Source: JBBDXA01 sp040902585
Lineage (GTDB): Bacteria > Planctomycetota > Phycisphaerae > Phycisphaerales > Phycisphaeraceae
Assembly: GCA_040902585.1 (NCBI GenBank)
Contig: JBBDXA010000021.1
Location: 1-52,089 of the forward strand
Direction: 5' to 3'
Length of the DNA: 52,089 bases
The position numbers and the translations under genes were made by a program. Positions 45,101-52,089 of this stretch are shown here, one piece after another. Position 1 is the stretch's first letter; the number at the start of each line of letters is the position of its first letter. The notes under the pieces are model-generated. The model did no database searches and had not been told where the DNA came from. It worked only from the letters and a program-made list of their open reading frames with translations.

Positions 45101-46002
45101 TGAAGCACATTCGAGACGCGGCGGAGGAGAAAGTCCGTGCGGCCATCGCGAAGCTGCCGCAGGGCAAACATGCCTTTGCCGACGGTCTTGACGATGGCTC
45201 ACCAGTACGTGTGAAGATCACGATCAAGAGTGATCAGATGATCATCGACTTCACCGGCACCGCGCCGGTCAGCGCGACGAGCATCAATGCGAACCCGGCG
45301 ATCGTGCAGGCCGCGGTGCTGTATTGTCTGCGCTGCCTGATCGATGAAGATATCCCGCTGAACTCGGGCGTGCTCGCGCCGGTGAAGCTCATCATTCCCA
45401 AGGGTTCGATGCTCAGTCCGCCGGTGGAGCCTGATCCGGCGAAGCACGCGGCCGTGGTAGGGGGGAATGTGGAACTTTCGCAGCGCATCGTGGATGTGAT
45501 CCTCGGCGCCCTGGGCGTCGCCGCCGCCAGTCAGGGCACGATGAATAACTTCACCTTCGGCAACGAGCGCTTTGGGTACTACGAAACGATTGCCGGCGGA
45601 TCAGGCGCGGTCGAAGGCTTCGACGGGGCTGCGGCTGTTCATACGCACATGACCAACACGCGCATCACCGATGTCGAAGTGCTCGAACGCCGGTATCCCG
45701 TCCGCCTGCGCGCCTTCCGCGTGCGTCACGGTTCGGGCGGCGAAGGCAAGTGGTGGGGCGGCGATGGCATCACCCGCGTGTTCGAGTTTCTTGAACCTGT
45801 CGAAGTCTCGCTCCTGACGCAGCGGCGCGAGACGCAGCCGTTCGGACTTCAGGGCGGGCAACCAGGACACGCGGGGGCGAATCTGCTTTGGCGGAAAGGG
45901 GCGGTGACGGAGATCACACTGGAAGAGCTGGCACAGTTCCGCGCGGAAGTGGGTGACGTGCTGACGATCTCCACGCCCGGCGGCGGCGGGTTTGGCACGT
46001 AG
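42118..46002 (+). CDS. Fused hydantoinase/5-oxoprolinase A and B subunits
   Basis: About 1294 residues, close to the eukaryotic 5-oxoprolinase length. The A part (about 25-770) has FWIDVGGTFTDCIGR, GTTKGTNALLERKGAR, GFDMGGTSTDVARFGG and AGGGSICRFDGQRLTVGPDSAG. The B part (about 780-1294) starts DPVLLELFNNHFTSIAVQMG, with CNDPDLGGSHLPDV, and ends in a TPGGGGFGT tail. The enzymes hydrolyse 5-oxoproline or N-methylhydantoin with ATP; in bacteria A and B are commonly separate genes. The start is uncertain: GTG 42118 or TTG 42082, neither with a clear ribosome-binding site. A family B palindrome begins at the stop codon. Confidence 0.93.
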   Translation: MPTSRKKPTSASSPVPSDPPAIAGSWQFWIDVGGTFTDCIGRKPDGSIVSCKVLSSGVIKGRTADGTRGRRIIDPRRVVMPQDFFRGYTFSLLDDAGELLSQGIIEASTPAKGELTLTERLHPRAQPEMNYQLESGEPAPVVGMRTLMGLRLDEPIVPQGGTPVRVRLGTTKGTNALLERKGARIALVTTQGFGDLPEIGTQARPELFKLRIVKPLLLHEKVVELAERIDAAGNIIQPLDPKDVEKTLRGLLDEEIDAIAVCFLNSYVNPAHERLVAEMALKLGFDQVSVSSVLSPTIKMLDRCDTALVDAYLSPVIRDYGQAVTTKMPKGSLKLMTSAGGLAALEQFSGKDSILSGPAGGVVGFAHAAKEAGYLQAIGFDMGGTSTDVARFGGEYEYQFTAEKAGVRIVAPMYAIETVAAGGGSICRFDGQRLTVGPDSAGSEPGPACYGRGGPLTITDINLYTGRVDASRFPFPLDREVVEAKLDELAEKMSLSSMVIAEGFLRIADETMAAAIKRISVAKGYDPREHVLVAFGSAGAQHACAIARILGIRTILLHPMAGVLSAYGLGMADVRRFAEQSVLKTYSEETLAELHAHLVPIEARLRSEVEAEDIAGDRIHAVHLLDLRYRGEESTITVRQPDDGDYAKAFADMHQQLYGHVHEGRDVEIVTMRVEMVGETSKPATRISAVTPREPLASSRSRTLFEGREHDTPVYRREDLQPGDTFQGPALVTEPFSTIVLDLDWRGEVSERGDLVLKEGVNASGGSAGASPSQLPTHATRDPVLLELFNNHFTSIAVQMGVTLQRTSLSVNVKERLDFSCAVLDAQGHLVVNAPHIPVHLGAMSECVKSLIKHVKGIRPGDVYACNDPDLGGSHLPDVTIITPVFDPSGKELRFFTASRAHHAEIGGVRPGSLYPFAKNLAEEGVVLRNLLIARGGEFHEKSLRDALLSGPYPSRAPEDNIADIRAAVAANHIGLRELGRMIEHYTWPVVSSYMKHIRDAAEEKVRAAIAKLPQGKHAFADGLDDGSPVRVKITIKSDQMIIDFTGTAPVSATSINANPAIVQAAVLYCLRCLIDEDIPLNSGVLAPVKLIIPKGSMLSPPVEPDPAKHAAVVGGNVELSQRIVDVILGALGVAAASQGTMNNFTFGNERFGYYETIAGGSGAVEGFDGAAAVHTHMTNTRITDVEVLERRYPVRLRAFRVRHGSGGEGKWWGGDGITRVFEFLEPVEVSLLTQRRETQPFGLQGGQPGHAGANLLWRKGAVTEITLEELAQFRAEVGDVLTISTPGGGGFGT

Positions 46003-46112
46003 GGAGCACCATCCCGACAGGGTGGTGCTGATGGCGCACGTATCGCTGCATCGCGAATTAGCACCTTCGACGACGAGCGCCAATAGCACCACCCTGTCGG
46101 GATGGTGCTCCC
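46002..46112. repeat. Family B palindrome, copy 3
   Basis: A 111-base element with 36-base inverted ends that differ at two positions (left end starts GGGAGCACCATCCCGACAGG). It begins at the last base of the hydantoinase stop codon. Its loop keeps only the GCACCTTC part of the loop shared by copies 1 and 2. A further GATGGTGCTC follows at 46120. Confidence 0.92.
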
Positions 46113-46168
46113 GTTGGGGGATGGTGCTCAGATGACTACACCCGTCTCCTTTGTTAGACTCCCCGCGC

Positions 46169-46570
46169 ATGACCACGCTTCTGGCGACAACCGATTCCTT
46201 CAGCCACTACGGCCCGCTGGCGATCATGATCCTCATGGCCCTGGTGTTCGGCGTCGGCAACCTCGCTCTGACCCACATCCTCGGCCCCAGCCGCAAGGGC
46301 AGCATCAAGGGCGGCGTGTACGAATCAGGCGTCAACCCGATCGGCTCAGCCCGCAGGCGTTTCAACGTCCGCTTCTACATCGTCGCCATGACCTTCCTCG
46401 TGTTCGACGTCGAGATCGTTTTTCTCTATCCGTGGGCGACCGTGTTCCCCAGCCTTTCCAGCGAGTCAGGCCTGAGCCTGCTCTTCCTCGGCCGCATGTT
46501 GTTCTTTATTCTGACCAGCGTCATCGCGTTCATGTACGCGTGGCGAAAGGGTGTCTTCCGGTACGACTGA
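46169..46570 (+). CDS. nuoA: NADH-quinone oxidoreductase subunit A
   Basis: The 133-residue membrane protein has three hydrophobic helices. The conserved stretch FNVRFYIVAMTFLVFDVEIVFLYPWA of NuoA is present, as is YESGVNPIG in the first loop. It belongs to the membrane arm of respiratory complex I. ATG 46169 is preferred over TTG 46151. The rest of the nuo genes are not here: the next gene encodes a DUF1080 protein. Confidence 0.95.
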   Translation: MTTLLATTDSFSHYGPLAIMILMALVFGVGNLALTHILGPSRKGSIKGGVYESGVNPIGSARRRFNVRFYIVAMTFLVFDVEIVFLYPWATVFPSLSSESGLSLLFLGRMLFFILTSVIAFMYAWRKGVFRYD

Positions 46571-46748
46571 GGGAGAAGGGCCAAGGGGGAGAGGGCCAAG
46601 GGCCAAGGGGAAGGGAAGCAAACGACAAAGCAGGAATGGTGTGAGATTGCATCGACGCGATCGTGCGCTTCGTTATGCTATTGGCTTAGTTGGTCGGGAT
46701 ACATTCCGACCCCTGGCCCTTGGCCCTCTACCCTTGGCCCTTCTCCCT
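46570..46748. repeat. Word-repeat palindrome between nuoA and the DUF1080 gene (type D)
   Basis: The left arm (46570-46610) and right arm (46710-46748) are about 40 bases long, complementary but for two small gaps and a mismatch, and consist of GGGCCAAGG words (AGGGAGAAGGGCCAAGGG at the left end). They flank a loop of about 100 bases. The element starts at the nuoA stop and ends just before the ribosome-binding site of the next gene. Confidence 0.9.
46652..46679 (+). promoter_or_regulatory. Candidate promoter in the loop of the palindrome
   Basis: TCGACG (46652-46657), 16 bases, then TATGCT (46674-46679): a fair sigma-70-like match, 80 bases upstream of the DUF1080 start. A transcript from here would contain only the right arm. 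Confidence 0.3.
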
Positions 46749-46758
46749 GGAGTTTCCC

Positions 46759-47391
46759 ATGCTCAAACTCGCCCCTGTGTTCGTCCTGTTGTTCGCGTCG
46801 TCCGTCCTCGCGGAAGAAAAGAAGGAACTCAAGCCCGTCGCCATTTTCGACGGCAAAACCTTCGAAGGCTGGGAGGGCAACCTCGACATCTTCCGTATCG
46901 AAGACGGCGCGATCGTCGGCGGCACGCTCAAGGCACCCATCAAGCAGAATGAATTCCTCTGCACGAAGAAAACCTACGGCGATTTCGAGCTTCGCCTCAA
47001 GGTGAAGCTCCTCGGCGGCGACAAGGCGAACGCCGGGATTCAGTTCCGCACGAAGCGCATCCCGAACCATCACGAAGTCAGCGGCTTCCAGGCGGACATG
47101 GGCCAGGGCTGGTGGGGCTCGCTCTACGACGAGAGCCGGCGGAACAAAATCCTCGCCAAAGCTGATGCGGACCTCATCGCCAAGGTGCTCAAGAAGGAAG
47201 AGTGGAACGATTACGTCATCCGCGCGGAGGGCAACCGCATTCAGCTCTTCATCAACGGGCAAAAGACGGTGGACTACACCGAGATGGATGAGAAGATTGA
47301 AAAGACCGGCGTGATCGCCGTGCAGATCCACGGCGGCCCGGCGAGCGAAGCGTGGTACAAGGACATCATGATTATCGATCTGTCGAAGTAG
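46759..47391 (+). CDS. Secreted DUF1080 protein (3-keto-disaccharide hydrolase family)
   Basis: The 210-residue protein has a signal peptide (MLKLAPVFVLLFASSVLA-EEK), with GGAG before the ATG. The DUF1080 fold is evident: VAIFDGKTFEGWEG, then IEDGAIVGG, YGDFELRLKVKLLGG and IQFRTKRIPNHHEVSGFQAD, ending WYKDIMI. It is a laminarin-like jelly roll. Some members hydrolyse or lyse 3-keto-glucosides; many planctomycete copies are unassigned. Length is normal for a single domain. Confidence 0.9.
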   Translation: MLKLAPVFVLLFASSVLAEEKKELKPVAIFDGKTFEGWEGNLDIFRIEDGAIVGGTLKAPIKQNEFLCTKKTYGDFELRLKVKLLGGDKANAGIQFRTKRIPNHHEVSGFQADMGQGWWGSLYDESRRNKILAKADADLIAKVLKKEEWNDYVIRAEGNRIQLFINGQKTVDYTEMDEKIEKTGVIAVQIHGGPASEAWYKDIMIIDLSK

Positions 47392-47409
47392 CCGCTTGCG
47401 GCCCATCCT

Positions 47410-47491
47410 GATTGCGGATTGAGGAATGCGGATAGCGGATTGAGGAAGCCGGAGTCCGACTGCCGATCCGCAATCCCCGATCCGCCATCCC
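47410..47491. repeat. Weaker word-repeat element (type F)
   Basis: GCGGATTG/GCGGATAG words (left part starts GATTGCGGATTGAGGAATGC) face complementary GATCCGCAATCCCCGATCCG on the right. The complementarity is imperfect. It fills most of the spacer and ends at the next ATG. Confidence 0.55.
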
Positions 47492-48157
47492 ATGCCTTTA
47501 TTGATCGACTGCTACAACCTCCTGCATGCCCCGATGCCGCCTTCGCTTGCGGGGCTGGATGAGGATGCCCTGTGCCGGCTGCTCGCCGCTTCGCCGTGGG
47601 CCAAGGAGCGGATCACGATTGTCTGCGACGGCAACCCCAAGCCACACGCGCCCGCTTCACCTGTGCCGCAGGTGCAGCTCATCTACTCCGGCCCGCAGCG
47701 CACGGCGGATGATGTCATCATCGATCAGATCAACGAAGACTCCGCGCCGCGCCGCCTTTACGTCGTCAGCGATGATCGCCAGATCCAGAAGGCAGCGCGC
47801 AGGCGACGCGCGAGCCCGCTCGCCAACGCGCCGTTCATTCGAGGGCTTGCGTCGCATCGTGTGCAGTCGCCCGCCCCTGATGCCCTGGGCCGACATCGTC
47901 CGCAGCTTTCGGAGGAACAGACGAAGAGCTGGCTCGAAGAGTTCGGTATCGATCCGGACGACCCGCAGCTTGATGTGCGCAGCCTGCCTCCCGAGGAAGC
48001 CCAGGAGCGATTGGAAACGATGGAGGAAGAGATCGCCAAACGCCCGCGCAATGAAGCGGTGAGTGATGATGAGGTGGAAGAGTGGATGCGCGAGTTCGGC
48101 GTTGACGCGGATGAACCGATCGACCCGCGCGAGAGGGAGTGGTGGGAAGGGGAGTAG
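47492..48157 (+). CDS. YacP-like NYN-domain RNA-binding/nuclease protein
   Basis: The 221-residue protein has the NYN fold of YacP/Rae1-like proteins: LLIDCYNLLHA (3-13, Asp6), VCDGNPKPH, then TADDVIIDQI and YVVSDDRQIQKAARRRRA with the Asp pair. In relatives these acidic residues bind metal for RNA cleavage. The C-terminal 90 residues are acidic and helical (LEEFGIDPDDPQ, MREFGVDADEP, two related segments) and absent from short YacP proteins. Substrate unknown. Confidence 0.82.
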   Translation: MPLLIDCYNLLHAPMPPSLAGLDEDALCRLLAASPWAKERITIVCDGNPKPHAPASPVPQVQLIYSGPQRTADDVIIDQINEDSAPRRLYVVSDDRQIQKAARRRRASPLANAPFIRGLASHRVQSPAPDALGRHRPQLSEEQTKSWLEEFGIDPDDPQLDVRSLPPEEAQERLETMEEEIAKRPRNEAVSDDEVEEWMREFGVDADEPIDPREREWWEGE

Positions 48158-48302
48158 TTTCCGGCTGCGGCGAAAGCTGTTCAGCAGGCGGTTTTGCAGG
48201 GCAAAATGTTGCTTGCACGAGCACCGACCGATCTGGTAAAAACCCTCGACTGATCGTCTGAACATGGCAAGCCCGCGAAGGGCAGTTGGCCGGAGGATTA
48301 CA

Positions 48303-49094
48303 ATGAGTCTCTCGTTCTCGTGCAGCGGTTGTGGCAAGCACTACAAGGTGGCTGATGAACTGGCGGGCAAGCGGTTCAAGTGCAAGGCATGCGGTCAGGC
48401 GATCACGGTGCCCGATCCACTTGCCGAGATGGATCGCGACGAGGGGCTGGCCGGCGCTCCGATTGACTGGAATGGGATTGCGCAAACGGAGGAGCAGGTA
48501 CAAGTCGAACCGATCGCGGCGGCGAAGGCACCGCGCGTGCCTTTCAAGATGCCGAAGATGGAGATCAATTCCTACCGCCTCGCGCGGTTGCTGATCGGAA
48601 TTGTCCTTTGTGTGGCGGGCGGCCTTCTTATCCTGCTTGTCTTCACCCATGCCACCGCGGATAATCCCTCTTTCAAGAACGAGAATGATCGCCGCAAGAC
48701 CCAGATGATGTTCGGCGGCATCGGCTTCGCGCTGCTCGTTCTCGGAGGCTCGCTGAGCATTCTTCCCACGAGCGAGGAGGAGAAGAACTCACCGCTGCTC
48801 TCGAGCCTGTCGCCCAAGTTGAAATGGGGCTACCCCGGCGCATCGGTCGCTTTTCTGATTCTGCTCCTGGCGCAGGGTGACCAGCTCGCAACGCAACTGG
48901 CTGCCCTGGCGCTGGTCATCGTGGGAGTGCTGACCATCTTCTCGGGGTTGAAAATGTTTATGGCGGACAAAGAAAGCCGGCGATTCAAGCCGGCCAGTAC
49001 CGATCGCGTTCTCATCGGACTTGTTCCGCTCCTCGTGGCGGTGCCTTTCTGGATTTATCGCCTTCAGTACATGATTGCCAATCCTTCGGCCTGA
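48303..49094 (+). CDS. Zinc-ribbon membrane protein, second copy of the type
   Basis: The 263-residue protein starts at ATG 48303, preceded by GGAGG. The N-terminus, FSCSGCGKHYKVADELAGKR and then KCKACGQAITVP, is a CxxC...CxxC ribbon like that of the gene at 35909. Four hydrophobic helices follow (about 93-115, 138-158, 178-215 as two, 240-255). Function unknown. Confidence 0.78.
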   Translation: MSLSFSCSGCGKHYKVADELAGKRFKCKACGQAITVPDPLAEMDRDEGLAGAPIDWNGIAQTEEQVQVEPIAAAKAPRVPFKMPKMEINSYRLARLLIGIVLCVAGGLLILLVFTHATADNPSFKNENDRRKTQMMFGGIGFALLVLGGSLSILPTSEEEKNSPLLSSLSPKLKWGYPGASVAFLILLLAQGDQLATQLAALALVIVGVLTIFSGLKMFMADKESRRFKPASTDRVLIGLVPLLVAVPFWIYRLQYMIANPSA

Positions 49095-49232
49095 CACGTG
49101 GCCCTACCGGCATCCGGCGAAACCTCGGCTATCGATGCGGCAATAGGTCACAGCCGAATCGCAGTGAATGCGCCTGATTCGCCGATAAGATAGAAGACCG
49201 GCCTATTAGCCGACCCTGCCCGAGGAAGTGCA

Positions 49233-50675
49233 TTGAAGAAGTCTGAATCACTCCATTGCCCCGGCCCCATGCCCCTCATGCCCCTCATGTCCCGGCGCGG
49301 GTTTCTTCAGTTCGGCTCACTCGCCGCCTGCGGGCTGTCGCTCAGCGGACTGATGCAGCCGCGCGCTCAGGCCGCCGCCATCGATGCCACCCGAGCCGCC
49401 GCCGCGGCGCAGGACAAGGCCGTGATCCTCGTCTGGTTGCCCGGCGGCATTTCGCACATCGACACCTTCGACATGAAACCCTTCGCCGGTAGCGAAATCC
49501 GCGGTGACTTCCGCCCCATCCGTACGAATGTTTCAGGCATCGAAATCTGCGAGCTCTTCCCCAGACTCGCGAAAGTCGCGGACAAGTACACCATCATCCG
49601 TTCCATCTGCCACGAGTTCGCGGACCACGGCGGCGGACACAAACGCTTCCTCACCGGCCGCAAACCCGCCCAGCCTGATGGCTTCGTGAACGACGCCCCG
49701 GCTGTCACCTCCATCATCAACAAGCAATGCGAAGCCAGGCACGCCGGCCTGCCCAATGTCGTCGCCTTCACGGATCGTGGCCGCGAAGGCGTGGATGTGT
49801 TCAGCCTCGGCTCGGCCTACCTCGGCTCCACCTGCGATCCGTTCATGGTCGGCGGCAACCCCGCCAAGCCGGACTTCCAGGTTCGCAATCTCACGCTCAG
49901 CGACCAGATGGCCGCGCGGCTGGATGATCGCCTTGCCCTCCTGAAAGGGCTCGACCGTCTCAAGCGCGAGGTGGACAGCACGCAGGCCATGAGCGCGATG
50001 GACAGCTTCAACCAGCGGGCCTTCGAACTGCTCACCGGCCCCAAGGCACGCATCGCATTCGATCTGGCGAAAGAGCCCGACAGCATTCGCGATCTGTACG
50101 GCCGCCACGCCTTCGGGCAGCGCGCTCTGCTCGCCCGCCGCATGATCGAAGCCGGCTCCACGTTCGCGACGGTCGTGATGGAGAACCCCACGCCCGGCGA
50201 AGCTCTGCCCGCGGATACGACTTACAACTGGGATTCACACGCGGTGAACTGTCACATCTTCACCGACACGCGCTTCCGCGCCCCGCACTTCGATCAGGCG
50301 TGCAGTGCCCTGATCACGGACATTTACCAGCGCGGGTTGGATAAGAAAGTGATGCTCATCATTACCGGCGAGTTCGGCCGCACGCCGCGCGTGGAGTACA
50401 GCGACAAGACCGGCACCACGCGCCCCGGCCGCGATCACTGGCCCAGCGCCATGTCTATGCTCGTCTCCGGCGGCGGCCTGCGCACAGGGCAGATCATCGG
50501 CTCCACCGACGCCATCGGCGGCCACCCCAAAGACCGGCCCATGTCGCCCAACGACCTGTGGGCCACCGTGTACCGCCATCTGTCGATCGATCCCAACGCG
50601 ACGTACGAAGATCACCAGGGTCGCCCGCAGCTCATCCTGCCTTTCGGCGAACCGATTCGCGAACTCATTGGTTGA
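49233..50675 (+). CDS. DUF1501 family protein with Tat signal
   Basis: The 480-residue protein is read from a TTG with GAGGAAG a few bases upstream; ATG codons at residues 13, 16 and 19 are alternatives, the last giving MSRRGFLQFGSLAACG, a compact twin-arginine signal. The core has LPGGISHIDTFDMKPFAG, GGGHKRFLTGRKP, ITGEFGRTPRVEYSD and MSMLVSGGGLRTGQIIG. It is closer in pattern to the copy at 11130 than to that at 37219. It stands alone, without a DUF1549 partner. Confidence 0.93.
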   Translation: MKKSESLHCPGPMPLMPLMSRRGFLQFGSLAACGLSLSGLMQPRAQAAAIDATRAAAAAQDKAVILVWLPGGISHIDTFDMKPFAGSEIRGDFRPIRTNVSGIEICELFPRLAKVADKYTIIRSICHEFADHGGGHKRFLTGRKPAQPDGFVNDAPAVTSIINKQCEARHAGLPNVVAFTDRGREGVDVFSLGSAYLGSTCDPFMVGGNPAKPDFQVRNLTLSDQMAARLDDRLALLKGLDRLKREVDSTQAMSAMDSFNQRAFELLTGPKARIAFDLAKEPDSIRDLYGRHAFGQRALLARRMIEAGSTFATVVMENPTPGEALPADTTYNWDSHAVNCHIFTDTRFRAPHFDQACSALITDIYQRGLDKKVMLIITGEFGRTPRVEYSDKTGTTRPGRDHWPSAMSMLVSGGGLRTGQIIGSTDAIGGHPKDRPMSPNDLWATVYRHLSIDPNATYEDHQGRPQLILPFGEPIRELIG

Positions 50676-50738
50676 AGCCTGCATCATTGCCGGGCGTGTT
50701 TCATGCGTCTGCTGGAGGTCGCGCGGTTGTGCGCGCTG

Positions 50739-50772
50739 CAAGCTGCGCGCGGCCTTTGCCGCGCGCAGCTTG
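50739..50772. terminator. Strong bidirectional hairpin between convergent genes
   Basis: CAAGCTGCGCGCGGC-CTTT-GCCGCGCGCAGCTTG is in effect a perfect 15-base stem with a four-base loop, between the DUF1501 and LamG genes. There is no T tract on either strand, so it would act as a hairpin-type or Rho-assisted barrier. Confidence 0.7.
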
Positions 50773-50830
50773 TGGTGAATTGAGGAAGAATCGAATTGTT
50801 CTTTCACGTCGATGTGGCTGATCGTTCCGC

Positions 50831-52089
50831 TCAGGCCGCCGCGTGCGAACGGCGACGGAGCAGGGCGAAGGCCGACATACCCAGGAGCGCCAGCGATGCG
50901 GGCTCCGGTGTGGGCGTGGTGTTTTCCAAGGTGAGGGCGTTGAGGATCGGGTCGCGGTTGCCCAGCGAGCCGCCATTGAGGAGTCGGATGTTGAGGACCG
51001 AATCGGTGGCGATGAATTCGTAGGTGAACACGCCGCCGATGGTCGGATTGCCGCTCCATCCACCGGTCGCCGCGAGCACTTCCCCGTCGTTGACGATGAT
51101 CGCGCCTTCGATTTCGATATCAAAGGTGCGGTTGTTGGGCGCGGTGAAGCCGTTTTCGGAGAAGAGCAACTGGAGTTTGTAGTTGGCACCGACATCGACT
51201 GCGAGGTCTACCAGGATGCCGGGCAGAGCTGCGTTAGCGTTGGAGTCAAACCGGATCGAGTGCATGATGTTCTCCAACGCGTTGTTGGAGGCATCGGGAC
51301 CGTACTCGGGCTTGGGGCCCCAGGCGGGGAAGATGGTGCTCTCCGCCTGCACGGTCGCGCCTGCCACGCCGTCGCCGGTGAACTCCAGACCCATGACAGT
51401 GCCTGCCGAGCCCGAGCCGCCCTGACCGATGTTCAAGGCATAAGCGAACTTGCCTTGCAGGTCCAGATCCGAGGCGCTGGCGAAGGAGGTGAATCCTTTG
51501 CCTGCCATGTAGTGGGCCTTGACGCGGTCGCCGGCGAGTGAGGCATTGAAAATCGCCACTTCATCGAACTGGCCGTCACCGCGACGATCGACCGTTGCTC
51601 CGGCGGTGTCGCGGCCGGTGACCACGGTGATGGCGGCATTGGCATCGCGCGTGAGCGCCATGCCCGCGTTGGTCGCCACGAGGACGCCGTCGAAGTACAT
51701 GCGGCCGGTGTCAGTCGCGTCATCGAACGTAATGGCATAGTGATGATACTGGTCGTTGATGATGGGGGCCGCTACTTGGCCGATCTGCGTGAAGACACCG
51801 GCGTTGTTGACGATGAAGCCGCGCCAGGTATTGTTTCCCAGGTCCGGATGAATGAGGAACCCATTGGCTCCGCGGGCGTTGGGGCCCCAGCCGTTGGCGG
51901 TCCAGGTGGCGGTGTCGGCCTTGATCCAGGCTTCCACGGAGATGTTGTTGGTCACGAGTACACCGGCCACGGTGACATCGCCGCCCAGCGGATTGGCGGG
52001 GGTGACATCGACGCCCTTTCCGACGATGCCGCCGGAGATGATCGAGGCCGTGCCGTTGTACACGCCGTTCTGTGCGCCGTTGCCCAGCG
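50831..52089 (-). CDS. LamG-domain PEP-CTERM protein, 5' end outside the window
   Basis: At least 419 residues; the frame stays open to the window edge. The N-terminal part is a concanavalin-like LamG domain (VEAWIKADTATW, HHYAITFDDATDTGRMYFDG, FDEVAIFNASL). A second beta-rich region follows (about 200-375 of the visible part). The C-terminus is TPTPEPASLALLGMSAFALLRRR, a PEP-CTERM sorting signal: Pro-Glu-Pro, a hydrophobic stretch and an Arg cluster. Proteins of this type are cleaved by an exosortase and sent to the cell surface or matrix. No exosortase gene is in the window. Confidence 0.9.
   Translation of the reverse strand, partial: LGNGAQNGVYNGTASIISGGIVGKGVDVTPANPLGGDVTVAGVLVTNNISVEAWIKADTATWTANGWGPNARGANGFLIHPDLGNNTWRGFIVNNAGVFTQIGQVAAPIINDQYHHYAITFDDATDTGRMYFDGVLVATNAGMALTRDANAAITVVTGRDTAGATVDRRGDGQFDEVAIFNASLAGDRVKAHYMAGKGFTSFASASDLDLQGKFAYALNIGQGGSGSAGTVMGLEFTGDGVAGATVQAESTIFPAWGPKPEYGPDASNNALENIMHSIRFDSNANAALPGILVDLAVDVGANYKLQLLFSENGFTAPNNRTFDIEIEGAIIVNDGEVLAATGGWSGNPTIGGVFTYEFIATDSVLNIRLLNGGSLGNRDPILNALTLENTTPTPEPASLALLGMSAFALLRRRSHAAA

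Noticed and set aside
1..52089. CRISPR arrays, rRNA and tRNA genes
   Set aside because: I found no regularly spaced direct repeats and no convincing tRNA or rRNA sequence in the spacers; short tRNAs could still be missed by eye.

Overview
The window looks like the chromosome of a GC-rich planctomycete, probably of the Phycisphaerae side. The evidence is the gene repertoire: three DUF1501 proteins with Tat signals, a DUF1549/DUF1553 protein with a planctomycete-type cytochrome c motif, prepilin-like 'GFTLIELLVVI' proteins, a Ser/Thr kinase fused to a formylglycine-generating-enzyme-like domain, sialate O-acetylesterases, DUF1080, CxxC zinc-ribbon membrane proteins and a PEP-CTERM protein. Nothing marks it as phage, plasmid or integron. 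I see no rRNA, tRNA or CRISPR array. The placement rests on family content, not on a search.

Layout. 0.25-4.2 kb (minus): prepilin-like protein, kinase/FGE-like fusion, lipoprotein. 4.2-4.8 kb: non-coding, G-rich, with short inverted repeats. 4.8-8.2 kb: TPR-like membrane protein with a Lys-Pro-Ala repeat tail translationally coupled to an RluA-type pseudouridine synthase, a MoaD/ThiS-like protein and a DUF4258 toxin-like pair. 8.2-17.6 kb: secreted proteins (BNR-repeat, parallel beta-helix, DUF1501, two tandem sialate O-acetylesterases, a beta-propeller-like protein). 17.7-24.7 kb: housekeeping and small enzymes (gltX, PfkB kinase, FHA protein, DUF309/GNAT group, phosphodiesterase, trpC). 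24.8-30.5 kb: amidohydrolase lipoprotein, HEAT/PDZ protein, class V aminotransferase, PQQ-propeller, RraB-like protein, peroxiredoxin. 30.5-37.2 kb: LptF/G permease, GT39 transferase coupled to a PAP2 phosphatase, gcvT, zinc-ribbon membrane protein. 37.2-41.9 kb (minus): DUF1549/DUF1553 protein, orphan antitoxin-like gene, DUF1501. 42.1-52.1 kb: fused hydantoinase/oxoprolinase A+B, lone nuoA, DUF1080, YacP-like NYN protein, zinc-ribbon membrane protein, DUF1501, and a LamG/PEP-CTERM protein cut by the window edge.

The most unusual layer is the spacers. At least three families of long interspersed palindromes recur (A: 6411, 17684; B: 15974, 26789, 46002; C: 14275, 29452/29849, 41893). A second class of spacer-filling inverted repeats is built from short iterated words (19685, 46570, more weakly 47410). 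One family A arm lies in frame inside the pseudouridine synthase gene. One family C palindrome is split so that its two arms flank an RraB-like gene. Families A and C share the core CGAGTCCGCGAG. These elements, rather than any single gene, are the best candidate for an undescribed system.

Limits: starts were chosen by eye from ribosome-binding sites, signal peptides and family N-termini; promoters are tentative; domain calls come from motifs and have not been tested by profile search. The first 249 bases show no gene I can support.
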